A stretch of 64,000 bases of DNA from JBCBDX01 sp038529265 (GCA_038529265.1 JBCBDX010000002.1:62001-126000); one strand, 5' to 3'. Shown: positions 36,128-44,955, counted from the first letter of the stretch. The notes: generated from the sequence alone by a model not told the origin. Program-made: numbers and translations.

Positions 36128-36466
36128 ATGAAAAAGATCGAAGCCGTCATCAAGCCTTTCAAGCTCGATGAGGTCAAAGAGGCGCTGCAAGAAGTAGGGC
36201 TGCAGGGCATTACAGTTACAGAAGCAAAAGGCTTTGGCAGACAGAAAGGCCATACGGAACTCTACCGTGGCGCCGAGTATGTAGTAGACTTTCTGCCAAA
36301 GGTGAAAATCGAAATCGTTGTTACTGACGATACCGTCGATGCTGCAATGGACGCCATTCGCGAGGCTGCACAAACTGGACGCATCGGGGACGGTAAAATT
36401 TTTGTCTCAGCCATTGAGAATGTTGTGCGCATTCGTACCGGTGAGACAGGCGCGGATGCTGTCTAG
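36128..36466 (+). CDS. glnB: Nitrogen regulatory protein PII (GlnB)
   Basis: 112-residue PII signal protein that senses 2-oxoglutarate and glutamine and controls NtrB and glutamine synthetase adenylylation. The T-loop carries the uridylylation site Tyr51 in ELYRGAEYVVDF, and the B-loop and C-loop segments TGRIGDGKIFV and RIRTGETG are present. The ATG at 36128 gives the canonical MKKIEAVIKPFKLDEV start with GGAGG 8-9 bases upstream. Linkage to glnA 55 bp downstream indicates GlnB rather than GlnK, which is usually next to amtB. Confidence 0.97.
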   Translation: MKKIEAVIKPFKLDEVKEALQEVGLQGITVTEAKGFGRQKGHTELYRGAEYVVDFLPKVKIEIVVTDDTVDAAMDAIREAAQTGRIGDGKIFVSAIENVVRIRTGETGADAV

Positions 36467-36521
36467 CGAACCAGCACAGATCACCAACAATCATCCACAC
36501 GCATAAGGAAAAGGGAAAACT

Positions 36522-37928
36522 ATGAGTGCAAGTGATGTCATGAAGCAAATCAAGGACAACGACGTTAAGTTCGTTGACCTGCGCTTCACCGACCCGAGGG
36601 GCAAAATGCAGCACGTAACGATGGATTGCGCCGTCGTTGATGAAGATATGTTTGCCGATGGCGTTATGTTTGATGGCTCTTCCATTGCTGGCTGGAAAGC
36701 CATCAACGAGTCCGACATGACTCTGATGCCAGACACCGAGACAGCGCACATGGACCCGTTCTATGCGCAGTCAACAATGGCGATCTTCTGTGACATTCTC
36801 GACCCGATTTCTGGCGAAGGCTATAACCGCGACCCGCGCATGACAGCCAAACGCGCAGAAGCATATATTTCTTCTGGTGGATTTGGTGACACTGCCTATT
36901 TCGGCCCAGAGCCAGAATTTTTCATCTTTGACGATGTAAAATTCGCATCTGACCCATATAATACGGGCTTCCAACTCGACAGTGTTGAACTGCCAATCAA
37001 CACCGATGCGGAATACGACAATGGCAACCTCGGCCACCGTCCACGCACCAAAGGCGGCTACTTCCCGGTAAACCCGGTCGATAGTGCGCAGGACATCCGT
37101 TCTGAGATGCTTACTGTTTTAGCTGAAATGGGCGTTGCAACCGAAAAGCACCACCACGAAGTGGCGGCCGCCCAGCACGAACTCTCCATGCTGTTCAACA
37201 CGCTGACACGCAAAGCCGACGAAGTTCAGCTCTATAAGTATGTGGTTCACAACGTTGCGCATGCTTATGGCAAGTCCGCTACATTTATGCCGAAACCAGT
37301 TTACGGCGACAACGGCACGGGCATGCACGTTCACCAGTCGATTTGGTCAGACGGCAAGCCTCTCATGGCTGGCGACGGCTATGCAGGTCTGTCTGAAACA
37401 TGCCTCTACTACATTGGCGGCATCATCAAACACGCCAAAGCGTTGAACGCTCTTTCCAACCCATCAACCAACTCCTACAAGCGTTTGGTTCCAGGCTACG
37501 AAGCACCGGTCCTGCTCGCATACTCTGCGCGCAACCGCTCAGCATCATGCCGTATCCCATTCTCCGGCTCGCCAAAAGGCAAGCGCGTTGAAGTGCGCTT
37601 CGGCGATCCAATGGCGAACCCCTATCTGATGTTCGCTGGGATGCTTATGGCCGGCCTCGATGGTGTTAAAAACAAAATCCATCCAGGCGACCCAATGGAC
37701 AAGGATCTGTACGATCTGCCTGCGGAAGAGTTGGCTGGCATCCCGACTGTCTGCGGCTCTCTGCGTGAAGCCATGGAAGCACTGGATGCAGATCGTGACT
37801 TCCTGAAAGCCGGTGGTGTGTTCGATGACGATCAGATCGACGCCTACCTCGAGCTTAAGGATGAAGAAAATGCGCGTTACGAAATGACGCCTCATCCGGT
37901 CGAATTCGACCTTTACTACTCCGCTTAA
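36522..37928 (+). CDS. glnA: Glutamine synthetase type I
   Basis: 468-residue dodecameric enzyme that makes glutamine from glutamate and ammonia. Segments include VMFDGSSIAGWKAINESDM, FGPEPEFFIFD, NGTGMHVHQSIW and PGYEAPVLLAYSARNRSASCRIP. Adenylylation Tyr397 lies in DLYDLPAEE, so activity should be controlled covalently through PII. Length and ends are canonical. It is followed by a strong terminator, closing the glnBA operon. Confidence 0.98.
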   Translation: MSASDVMKQIKDNDVKFVDLRFTDPRGKMQHVTMDCAVVDEDMFADGVMFDGSSIAGWKAINESDMTLMPDTETAHMDPFYAQSTMAIFCDILDPISGEGYNRDPRMTAKRAEAYISSGGFGDTAYFGPEPEFFIFDDVKFASDPYNTGFQLDSVELPINTDAEYDNGNLGHRPRTKGGYFPVNPVDSAQDIRSEMLTVLAEMGVATEKHHHEVAAAQHELSMLFNTLTRKADEVQLYKYVVHNVAHAYGKSATFMPKPVYGDNGTGMHVHQSIWSDGKPLMAGDGYAGLSETCLYYIGGIIKHAKALNALSNPSTNSYKRLVPGYEAPVLLAYSARNRSASCRIPFSGSPKGKRVEVRFGDPMANPYLMFAGMLMAGLDGVKNKIHPGDPMDKDLYDLPAEELAGIPTVCGSLREAMEALDADRDFLKAGGVFDDDQIDAYLELKDEENARYEMTPHPVEFDLYYSA

Positions 37929-37961
37929 TCATCCAACCTCCCATGGATGATTAAAAAGACC

Positions 37962-37993
37962 GGCGGCTGGATTTTCCAGCCGCCGTTTTTTTT
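37962..37993 (+). terminator. Rho-independent terminator after glnA
   Basis: Nine-base-pair stem GGCGGCTGG / CCAGCCGCC with a 5-base loop and a run of eight T residues, 33 bp after the glnA stop. Very strong. Confidence 0.95.
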
Positions 37994-38084
37994 ACCGCAT
38001 GAAAAACCACAGGCGGGTACTTTTTTACTCAAGGTTCGTAAAGCCCCCCACCCAACGTCAATCGGCCTGTTTAAGTTGGCAAAG

Positions 38085-38115
38085 GCCCTGCTCTTCGATT
38101 ACGCTAAAGCAGGGC
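38085..38115. repeat. Inverted repeat upstream of the small secreted-protein pair
   Basis: Perfect 8-bp arms GCCCTGCT / AGCAGGGC separated by 15 bases, about 50 bp before the first gene of the pair. There is no T-run. It could be an operator or a leader hairpin. Confidence 0.4.
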
Positions 38116-38165
38116 GCACTTATGATCATGCTCTCATAAAACGGCGGATCATACGGAGCACACCC

Positions 38166-38612
38166 ATGAAGCTTAAGCCATTGATAGCAGGCGTAGCATG
38201 TTTTGCGCTCGGCAGCACAGTTGCCGTTACTCAGGAATTCAGCAACAAGCTATAACCTGCCGACGGCAGCAATTTAAACGCGCCAAGCGGATTTGAAAAC
38301 CAAGGGGTTGGCGGCGCACTTTTGGGCGATGCGGTACTGTTTGCTATTGTTAATAGCGATGGCGCAATTAGTGGTGGCAAGGGCGAGCGCTCCGTGACGC
38401 GTATTGCCTTGGGTACATATGAAGTTGTTTTTTGGCGAAATGTGTCGGCATGCGCGTTCCTCCCCACAATTTCGAGCAACGAATTTGGCATAAGTTCTGG
38501 CATTGTCAGCGCGGTGCGTCGTAGCAGCAAGAACGCTGGCGTCTTTGTGGAAACGAAGTCTGTCGACGGTGACGCCGCTGATAGAGACTTCACATTGCTT
38601 GTGATTTGCTGA
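38166..38612 (+). pseudogene. Small secreted protein paralogue interrupted by an in-frame stop
   Basis: Starts at ATG 38166 behind GGAG with a signal peptide (MKLKPLIAGVACFALGSTVA). After 29 codons a TAA (38253-38255) interrupts it. The same frame then continues without another stop to 38612 through FAIVNSDGAISGGKGE, GTYEVVFWRNVSACAF and a Cys-final DFTLLVIC. These align with the intact neighbour (GEYEVTFWRNIRDC, PFSVYVNC). A TTG within the frame at 38322 could start a signal-less remnant. One base change would restore it, so it is either a recent pseudogene or a read error. Confidence 0.75.
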
Positions 38613-38640
38613 TTGAACCGCCGGATTTGGAGTGAAACCA

Positions 38641-39078
38641 ATGAAAACCACTACATTCATAGCTGCTCTCGGTGCCACCGCGTTGTTAACAACGGCATTT
38701 GCACAGGAAATTGGCACTGAAGGGACAACGGTAGACTCGAACCCACCCGATGATAGTCCAGTGAGGCAGGGCTTTGGCGGCGCTGGCTTCGGTGGTGCGG
38801 ATATGTTCGTGTTCATTAATTCCAACGGAACCAAGGCCCGGGGCAAGGGCGACCTCAATGCCAGCAAAATCGATACGGGCGAATATGAAGTCACCTTCTG
38901 GCGCAACATTCGTGACTGCAACTACCAGGCGACAATCGGCAGCGCCGATACCTCAACAGCCATTGGCTTTATTACCGTGGCGCGACGCAGTGGCAAAAGC
39001 AACGGTGTATTCGTCCGCACTTATAGTCCCGGCGGCGTTTTGTCGGATCGACCATTCTCAGTCTATGTGAACTGCTAG
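38641..39078 (+). CDS. Small secreted protein with two conserved cysteines
   Basis: 145 residues with a signal peptide (about 1-22, ending TTAFAQ), then a Gly-rich stretch GFGGAGFGGADMF and a beta-rich domain. The pattern, a Gly-Lys-Gly turn, TGEYEVTFWRNIRDCNYQAT, then NGVFVRTYSPGG and a terminal Cys in FSVYVNC, recalls a small beta-sandwich domain seen in many bacterial exported proteins of unknown role. The two Cys probably form a disulfide. GGAG precedes the ATG. It is the intact copy of the pair with 38166-38612. Confidence 0.75.
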   Translation: MKTTTFIAALGATALLTTAFAQEIGTEGTTVDSNPPDDSPVRQGFGGAGFGGADMFVFINSNGTKARGKGDLNASKIDTGEYEVTFWRNIRDCNYQATIGSADTSTAIGFITVARRSGKSNGVFVRTYSPGGVLSDRPFSVYVNC

Positions 39079-39103
39079 AATTCAAAAAAATCATCGAGCG
39101 TCG

Positions 39104-39125
39104 GGCGGCAATGGGCCGCCTTTTT
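39104..39125 (+). terminator. Terminator after the small secreted-protein pair
   Basis: GGCGGC / GCCGCC stem with a 5-base loop followed by TTTTTCGTTTTT, 25 bp past the stop at 39078. Confidence 0.85.
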
Positions 39126-39254
39126 CGTTTTTGGCTTTCGCACAGCTGCCTCACGATAAGCTCACTGAACGCTCACCGCTTCTTCACAAGGGTCTCACTC
39201 ACTGATTTTGAGAACGGCACTTAACGTTGGGTCATTCACTCAATGGAGGACACT

Positions 39255-39710
39255 ATGAAGAAGACGCTTATCACTACAACTATTCTTGCTGCTATTGCCT
39301 TTGCGCCGATGCCCGCGCAGGCCATGGATAATTTCGGGATGAGTCCTGAAGAAACGTCAGCTGCGCTTGCGCAAGTGGACAAGGCCATGGCTGGCAATTT
39401 GGATAATGTCATTGAACAATTGGAAACGCTGGATGGACCCATCATCGTTATCCCATACATTTGCCCTCACCTCATAGAAGCACTGGGGCGTATTGGTGTG
39501 GGCGAAATCGAGACCGGTTCAATTGGCAAAGCTGTCGTGACGGCGATTATTGATGACCAGAAAATGGCCGCTGAGATGCTCTTTTCCACCGGCAAAGTGC
39601 CAACGATGGCCGAAAACGGCATGTCGATGCAGATAAAGATGCAGGATCGCAAAGCTGTAGCCAATGCCATTTCGGCTGCAAAGTTTGCACAAGAATTCCT
39701 TACACGCTGA
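39255..39710 (+). CDS. Exported protein of unknown function
   Basis: 151 residues with a clear signal peptide (MKKTLITTTILAAIAFAPMP, cleaved after AQA). The mature protein is mostly helical, with a central hydrophobic stretch IIVIPYICPHLIEALGRIGV. GGAGG lies six bases before the ATG at 39255, ruling out the ATG 12 bases upstream. I do not recognise the family. It is on the same strand as its neighbours but set off by a terminator on its left. Confidence 0.65.
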   Translation: MKKTLITTTILAAIAFAPMPAQAMDNFGMSPEETSAALAQVDKAMAGNLDNVIEQLETLDGPIIVIPYICPHLIEALGRIGVGEIETGSIGKAVVTAIIDDQKMAAEMLFSTGKVPTMAENGMSMQIKMQDRKAVANAISAAKFAQEFLTR

Positions 39711-39775
39711 TCGACCTAGTCAGCTATCGACGGAAACTCACTAAATTTTCTAAATGAATTGCAAGGGGCAAATCC

Positions 39776-40318
39776 ATGGCAACCATTACTTATCGTGCAC
39801 CCAAAAAAGGGGTCAACACACGGCTCAATGTCAAAAATGACGGGGCGGCTGCAGTGCTGTCTGACCCGAAATCTGGTAAAATCGTAGCAAGTATGAAAAT
39901 TGACCAACCGGCAGTTATCATGAACGCTGTCAAACAAGTCATCAAAGGCGATGTTCTACCGATTACCATTAAGGCAAATGGTATCGTTTCCCGGCATCGA
40001 CTTGGCTTGGTTCAATTTGACAAGTTTGACTGGCGTCCGGTCTGCGTATGTGATGATGGGGGTGTCGGCTCCGGCGCGCCTGATGATGACGATGACAACA
40101 ACGGCTCCGGCGGAGTAACCGCCATGATGGACCCGGTGACGGCGGGTGTAATTATCGTCGGCATCATTACCGCGGGTGCCGTTGCCTGGCACGCAATTGA
40201 TGAAGGGGCGACGTTTGAACTGGAAGTCGGTAAAGACGGCGTCAAAGCTAGCGTCGATGCAAATGGCCCGGATCAATTGCCAGACAATGGTGATAATCCG
40301 CAGTTGCCCGGCGACTGA
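39776..40318 (+). CDS. Unrecognised protein with Asp-rich linker and one membrane segment
   Basis: 180 residues in three parts: a basic, beta-rich N-terminal domain (about 1-92, ending VCVCDDGG with two close Cys), an Asp/Gly/Asn-rich linker (PDDDDDNNGSGG, about 100-113), and a single predicted membrane helix (about 120-140). An acidic C-terminus of about 40 residues follows, with Pro/Asn/Asp repeats. There is no signal peptide, so the N-terminal part may be cytoplasmic. I do not recognise it. AAGGGG stands before the ATG and a terminator follows. Confidence 0.6.
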   Translation: MATITYRAPKKGVNTRLNVKNDGAAAVLSDPKSGKIVASMKIDQPAVIMNAVKQVIKGDVLPITIKANGIVSRHRLGLVQFDKFDWRPVCVCDDGGVGSGAPDDDDDNNGSGGVTAMMDPVTAGVIIVGIITAGAVAWHAIDEGATFELEVGKDGVKASVDANGPDQLPDNGDNPQLPGD

Positions 40319-40340
40319 CCGCAAGCCTGATGAATAACGA

Positions 40341-40371
40341 AGCGCGCCCTGATAAATTGGGGCGCGCTTTT
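40341..40371 (+). terminator. Terminator after the gene at 39776
   Basis: Nine-base-pair stem AGCGCGCCC / GGGCGCGCT with a 9-base loop and TTTT, 22 bp past the stop. Confidence 0.85.
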
Positions 40372-40386
40372 AAATTACCTTGCATC

Positions 40387-40398
40387 CAAAGCGCTTTG
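40387..40398. promoter_or_regulatory. LacI-type palindrome upstream of the GH1 gene
   Basis: CAAAGCGCTTTG is a perfect 12-bp palindrome with the central CG typical of LacI-family operators. It lies 36 bp before the GH1 ATG, where a repressor would block transcription. No LacI-type gene is in the window. Confidence 0.5.
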
Positions 40399-40434
40399 AG
40401 CGTTTCTTGCGCCCGATAGTCGGGAGCAAACACC

Positions 40435-41763
40435 ATGGCGGATAGATTTACATTCACACGCAACACTTTTCCAAAAGACTTCCTTTTTGGTGTCGCCACA
40501 TCGGCATACCAGATTGAAGGTTCGCAATATGGTGGTTGCGGTCCGTCGCATTGGGACACATTTGCTGCGACGCCTGGCAATACCAAGAACGCCGAGAATG
40601 GTGCTATTGCATGTGACCATTACCATCGGTTTGAAGCAGATTTGGACATCATATCCGGCGCCGGTCTTGATCACTATCGCTTCTCCGTTTCTTGGGCACG
40701 GGTCATGCCCGATGGCCTCACTGTTAACTCGAGAGGTTTGGATTTCTACGATCGACTAACGGACGCCATTCTAGCGCGTGGCATCAAGCCAATGCTCACA
40801 TTACACCATTGGGATCTACCTGCCGCGCTTTCCGATGTTGGCGGATGGCGAAACAGAGATATCGCTGACCGGTTTGCAGAACTAACAAGGCATGTAGCAG
40901 ATCGGATCGGCGATCGCATGTGGGCAACTGGAACCTTTAATGAGCCTTGGTGCACAACATGGTTGTCGCATTTTCACGGCATGCATGCGCCTGGGCTGCG
41001 TGACATCAGAGCGACTGCCCGCGCGATCCACCACCTATTGTTAGCGCACACCAAGTCCATCGCTGTGATGCGTGACAGCGGTATGGGCAATCTGGGCATC
41101 TACTTAAATTTCGAACCCGCCCAACCAGCAGCCGAAACGCAAAGTTCAAAGGCTGCCGCAGAACGCTATCACGCCTACTACAATGAGTGTTTTCTTGAAC
41201 CACTCATGGGCCGCGGTTACCCCGAACTCATTTTGAATGGCATCGAACCGCATTTGCCGAATGGTTGGGAAGATGACGTGTCGTCATTTGCCGCGCCACT
41301 CGATTGGCTTGGTATCAACAATTACACCCGCAAACTGATCGATGATGATGGTACCGATGTCTGGCCCAACTTTAAGGAAGTGCCTGGCCCGTTGCCTAAA
41401 ACCGAAATGGATTGGGAGGTTTCACCAGACACATTCGAATGGCTCCTTAACTGGGTGGGTGAGAAAACAAATGGCCTGCCCCTTTACATCAGCGAGAATG
41501 GCATGGCGGGGCCGGACGTTATTGTTGAGGAGACCATCACCGATCCATGGCGAATAGACTTCATCGACCAGCATATTCACGCCACAAAACGTGCGATGGA
41601 TAGTGGTACAAATATAAAAGGGTACACTGTCTGGTCGTTGCTCGATAACTACGAATGGTCTCTTGGCTATGAGAAGCGTTTTGGTATCGTCTATGTCGAC
41701 TATGAGACATTGGAACGCACGCCGAAAGCCAGTTGGCACGCACTGAAAGCCGCCCTCACCTGA
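40435..41763 (+). CDS. GH1 family beta-glucosidase
   Basis: 442-residue retaining glycosidase, cytoplasmic (no signal peptide). It begins FPKDFLFGVATSAYQIEGS, has the acid/base Glu170 in TFNEPW, the nucleophile Glu354 in YISENGM, and the C-terminal KGYTVWSLLDNYEWSLGYEKRFG that binds the glucose moiety. Substrate is likely a beta-glucoside or disaccharide. It is followed at 10 bp by a sugar kinase gene, so uptake products could enter glycolysis. A LacI-type palindrome precedes it. Confidence 0.95.
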   Translation: MADRFTFTRNTFPKDFLFGVATSAYQIEGSQYGGCGPSHWDTFAATPGNTKNAENGAIACDHYHRFEADLDIISGAGLDHYRFSVSWARVMPDGLTVNSRGLDFYDRLTDAILARGIKPMLTLHHWDLPAALSDVGGWRNRDIADRFAELTRHVADRIGDRMWATGTFNEPWCTTWLSHFHGMHAPGLRDIRATARAIHHLLLAHTKSIAVMRDSGMGNLGIYLNFEPAQPAAETQSSKAAAERYHAYYNECFLEPLMGRGYPELILNGIEPHLPNGWEDDVSSFAAPLDWLGINNYTRKLIDDDGTDVWPNFKEVPGPLPKTEMDWEVSPDTFEWLLNWVGEKTNGLPLYISENGMAGPDVIVEETITDPWRIDFIDQHIHATKRAMDSGTNIKGYTVWSLLDNYEWSLGYEKRFGIVYVDYETLERTPKASWHALKAALT

Positions 41764-41773
41764 AACGGGAACC

Positions 41774-42742
41774 ATGCAAGACAATCAGATCGTCACTGTA
41801 ACGCTTAATCCAGCACTCGATTTTTCATCCGAGGTGCCGGAGCTTGTTCCCAATGAAAAGTTGAGGTGTGACCACCCAAGCATGTTTCCGGGCGGCGGCG
41901 GCGTCAATGTCGCGCGCGCGATCCGAAACCTCGGTGGGGATGCTACAGCCTGCGTTGCACTCGGAGGCCCCAATGGCCAGTCTCTTGAATTGCTGCTACG
42001 CGCCGAAGGCGTCGATGTGGCGCCGGTCAGCCTCGATGTGCAAACAAGGCACTCTCTGTCAGTACGTGATCAAAATGACGGGAAGCTCTATCGCTTCATG
42101 CTACCGGGTACACCTTGGACGCAGATGATCGAGGCTCACTTTCTTGCAAGGGTCGGTGAACTGCTCGGCCCGGCAAAATATTGCGTTTTATCCGGCTCAA
42201 TGCCGCCCGGCACCGGCGTTGACACCATACGCAAGCTGGCAACCATCTGCCACAATGCGGACTGCAAGCTGGTTGTCGATACATCGGGGCCCACATTGAT
42301 CAGCCTTGTCCAAGAGGAAAGCGTTGGGATCGATATTCTACGCGCAAATCAGGATGAAGCGCAGTACAGCACAACGCGTCAGTTAGAGACACTCGAGGAT
42401 TTTGCAGCCGCCGCAGGTAGAATGATCAAGCGCGGCTCAGCCAAAAACATCGTTCTTGGTGTCGGCGGCCAAGGCAACCTTGTCGTAACCGAAGATGGTA
42501 TCTCGCTTTTTGTGCCGGCTCCAAAAGTCGAAGTTATCAGCCGCGTTGGCGCGGGAGACAGCTTTGTCGGTGCAATGGTGCTGTCTCTAGCACAAGACAA
42601 GTCTTGGGAAGACACCCTGCCAATGGGCGCAGCGGCTGCCTCTGTTGCATGCACAAAACCAGGCACGGAACTCTGCACGCAAGGAGAAACGGAAAAACTT
42701 GCCGCGACCCTTCAAGTATCTGACTTGAAATACGACGGTTAA
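41774..42742 (+). CDS. pfkB: PfkB-family sugar (phosphofructo)kinase
   Basis: 322-residue ribokinase-superfamily enzyme. It shows TVTLNPALDFSSEV at the start, the first PfkB motif FPGGGGVNVARAIRNLGG near residue 37, and the ATP/catalytic motif VGAGDSFVGAMV near 258. The TLNPALD start is typical of 1- and 6-phosphofructokinases and tagatose-6-phosphate kinases, and the form fits 6-phosphofructokinase II best. The gene starts 10 bp after the GH1 stop. Exact substrate is not certain. Confidence 0.88.
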   Translation: MQDNQIVTVTLNPALDFSSEVPELVPNEKLRCDHPSMFPGGGGVNVARAIRNLGGDATACVALGGPNGQSLELLLRAEGVDVAPVSLDVQTRHSLSVRDQNDGKLYRFMLPGTPWTQMIEAHFLARVGELLGPAKYCVLSGSMPPGTGVDTIRKLATICHNADCKLVVDTSGPTLISLVQEESVGIDILRANQDEAQYSTTRQLETLEDFAAAAGRMIKRGSAKNIVLGVGGQGNLVVTEDGISLFVPAPKVEVISRVGAGDSFVGAMVLSLAQDKSWEDTLPMGAAAASVACTKPGTELCTQGETEKLAATLQVSDLKYDG

Positions 42743-42823
42743 TCAGTCTCGTTTGCAAGATCAGGCCTTGCCTGCAACCACAGCCTCGCTAGTCTCGCGT
42801 CAGACTTGGGAGGAGCAACAACA

Positions 42824-44422
42824 ATGGCCAAGCTTTCATTCTTTGGTGCCGCGGGCACTGTTACCGGCTCCTGCTCCATGGTTGACACAGGAACGGCCAG
42901 TTTTCTCGTCGATTGCGGCATGTTTCAGGGAAACAAGACCATCCGTGCGTTGAACGAGGAAGAGTTCCCCTTTGTTGTAAGCAACATCGATTTTTTAGTA
43001 CTGACACACGCACATATCGACCATTCGGGGCTTCTTCCCAAATTGGCCAAGCTCGGCTTCAACAAACCGATCTACGCAACCGAACCGACCTGCGATCTGC
43101 TGACTTTCATGATGAAAGACTCAGCAAAAATTCAAATGTCCAATAACGAGCGCGAAAACCGAAAGCGCGCGCGAAAGGGCCTTGATCCAGTAGAACCTCT
43201 TTATACCGACCAAGACGCAAAACGTGTTTTGGAACTACTGCGTCCAATCAAGGGCTACGACATTTGGTTCCAGCCCATGCAAAGTATTGATATTCGCTTC
43301 TGGAATGCAGGGCATATTTTGGGCTCGGCATCAGCAGAGATTAAGTTCGATGACGCCAGTAGCGGCCACAAGATGCGTATCCTCTTCTCAGGTGACATCG
43401 GACCGGAAGAGAAGGTCTTTCACCCGGAGCCAGGCGGCGAAGCCGGCTTTGACTATATTGTCTGCGAATCAACTTACGGAGACCGCGATCGCGATGACTA
43501 TACGCTCGAAAAGCGCCGTGAGATGCTTCGCAAGGAGTTGGTGCGTGGTCTTTCAGCGGGAGGCAACGTTGTTATACCCGCATTCGCGGTCGAACGAAGC
43601 CAAGAACTGCTACACGACATTGGCGTACTGTTGGCAAACGGTGAACTGCCAAAAGCGACCGTTTTCTTGGATTCACCGCTGGCAAAAAATGTCACTGAAG
43701 TCTTCATCAAGCATGCACATACACTCGATGATGTTGCCATTGATAACAACCGCCTGTTTCGCGACGAACAATTCCGTTTGGTAGAAAGTGTAGAAGAGTC
43801 AAAAGCCATCAATCGCATAAATGGTGGCGCTATCATCATATCAGCGTCAGGCATGGCCGATGCGGGGCGTATCAAACACCATATCAAAAACAACATCTGG
43901 AAGCATAACGCGACGATACTGTTTGTCGGTTATCAGGCACCCGGTACGCTAGGCCATATCATTACAAGCGGCGCTGACATGGTCCGCATTCATGGCAAGG
44001 AATATGTTGTAAAAGCCGAAATCCGACGGCTCGGCAACTATTCGGCCCACGCGGATCAAGGCGAGTTGATAGATTGGATATTGGAAAGGTCACCGATTGC
44101 GGGTGGCGTATTTCTTAATCATGGCGATGACGATGCACGCGAAGAACTGGCGCGCCTATTGGGCGAGCGTGGTATCGATGCCAGTTCCATCCACTTACCT
44201 CAGTTTGATGAGAGCTTTGACATCACCGCCAGTTCGGCAGAAAGCAAAGGTCGCGTGCATTCAACCGGCAAAGTTGCCAATCGCATCCCTCACGATGAGC
44301 TACTAACCGATTGGAACAATGACTATGCGGCTTTTATTGTAGCTTTGACACAGAGGCTGAACGCGGCCGACACCGATTCTGAACGTCGGGCCGTGATACG
44401 GCAGCTACATGGCTTGATTTAG
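42824..44422 (+). CDS. Beta-CASP metallo-beta-lactamase-fold RNA nuclease-like protein
   Basis: 532 residues. The N-terminal MBL fold has LTHAHIDHSGLLPKL (HxHxDH metal site), and HILGSASAEI and SGDIGPE provide further ligands. The beta-CASP domain covers roughly residues 230-370, and the C-terminal part has SAHADQGELIDWI and FLNHGD, typical of the RNA-specific (YSH1/CPSF-like) group. It probably cleaves RNA, though substrates of the proteobacterial members are unknown. ATG at 42824 has GGGAGGAG upstream. It may share the operon of GH1 and pfkB; an 81-bp gap separates them. Confidence 0.9.
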   Translation: MAKLSFFGAAGTVTGSCSMVDTGTASFLVDCGMFQGNKTIRALNEEEFPFVVSNIDFLVLTHAHIDHSGLLPKLAKLGFNKPIYATEPTCDLLTFMMKDSAKIQMSNNERENRKRARKGLDPVEPLYTDQDAKRVLELLRPIKGYDIWFQPMQSIDIRFWNAGHILGSASAEIKFDDASSGHKMRILFSGDIGPEEKVFHPEPGGEAGFDYIVCESTYGDRDRDDYTLEKRREMLRKELVRGLSAGGNVVIPAFAVERSQELLHDIGVLLANGELPKATVFLDSPLAKNVTEVFIKHAHTLDDVAIDNNRLFRDEQFRLVESVEESKAINRINGGAIIISASGMADAGRIKHHIKNNIWKHNATILFVGYQAPGTLGHIITSGADMVRIHGKEYVVKAEIRRLGNYSAHADQGELIDWILERSPIAGGVFLNHGDDDAREELARLLGERGIDASSIHLPQFDESFDITASSAESKGRVHSTGKVANRIPHDELLTDWNNDYAAFIVALTQRLNAADTDSERRAVIRQLHGLI

Positions 44423-44955
44423 CTGTTTTTCTTCGACGTTTGGAACGGTTTTTCTGGCCCCTTAGCGAACTGGGGCGCTGCGTTGAACAGGTCGAGCGTG
44501 TCAGAGTCGCCGTTCGGCCGGTCCCATGTTTTCATCCAGAGGGCCGGCGGTACAAGGGCTCCGCCCCTCTCCCATCTAAAATAGCCGAGCGTACCTTTGG
44601 CAGGAATTGGCTCGATGGCTTTTGGATTTTCCAGCACAAGACCCGCCTGCCCGCCAAACCATTCACTGTCGCTTTCCGTGATAATATCAACCACATCAAC
44701 GGTGCCGATGATCCCGCCATAAGTCAGTATGTCTGGGCGTGGGCAGGCGACGCCATGGCGCTCCAGCCGCCAGACAGCCCAGTCATACTCGTCACGTTTC
44801 ATCGCTGAAGCAGCATGAATACAGATTGTGCGGCAATCCATATTGCCCGCTTTTATCGATCCCAGTGAGCGGTTTTCAATGATCTTGCCACCATAAATGA
44901 TTGCCCAAGCCCAAGGCTGACGAACAGAAAGGGCAAGGTCTGGCAGTCCCGCCAT
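44419..44955 (-). CDS. ASCH-domain protein
   Basis: 178 residues. LALSVRQPWAWAIIYGGKIIENR near the start and YGGIIGTVDVVDII in the middle fit the ASCH fold (related to PUA), which may bind RNA. The ATG at 44955 shares one base with the GFA stop (TGATG), so translation is coupled. It is the last gene of its run and its end overlaps that of the beta-CASP gene by four bases. Confidence 0.82.
   Translation of the reverse strand: MAGLPDLALSVRQPWAWAIIYGGKIIENRSLGSIKAGNMDCRTICIHAASAMKRDEYDWAVWRLERHGVACPRPDILTYGGIIGTVDVVDIITESDSEWFGGQAGLVLENPKAIEPIPAKGTLGYFRWERGGALVPPALWMKTWDRPNGDSDTLDLFNAAPQFAKGPEKPFQTSKKNS

Noticed and set aside
35876..36373. 165-codon minus-strand frame opposite the glnB promoter and gene
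   Set aside because: It overlaps the well supported glnB and its sigma-54 promoter and shows no protein features.
38274..38921. 215-codon minus-strand frame across both small secreted-protein genes
   Set aside because: It is open because the two paralogues have similar codon patterns. The plus-strand genes have signal peptides, ribosome-binding sites and conserved Cys; this frame has none.
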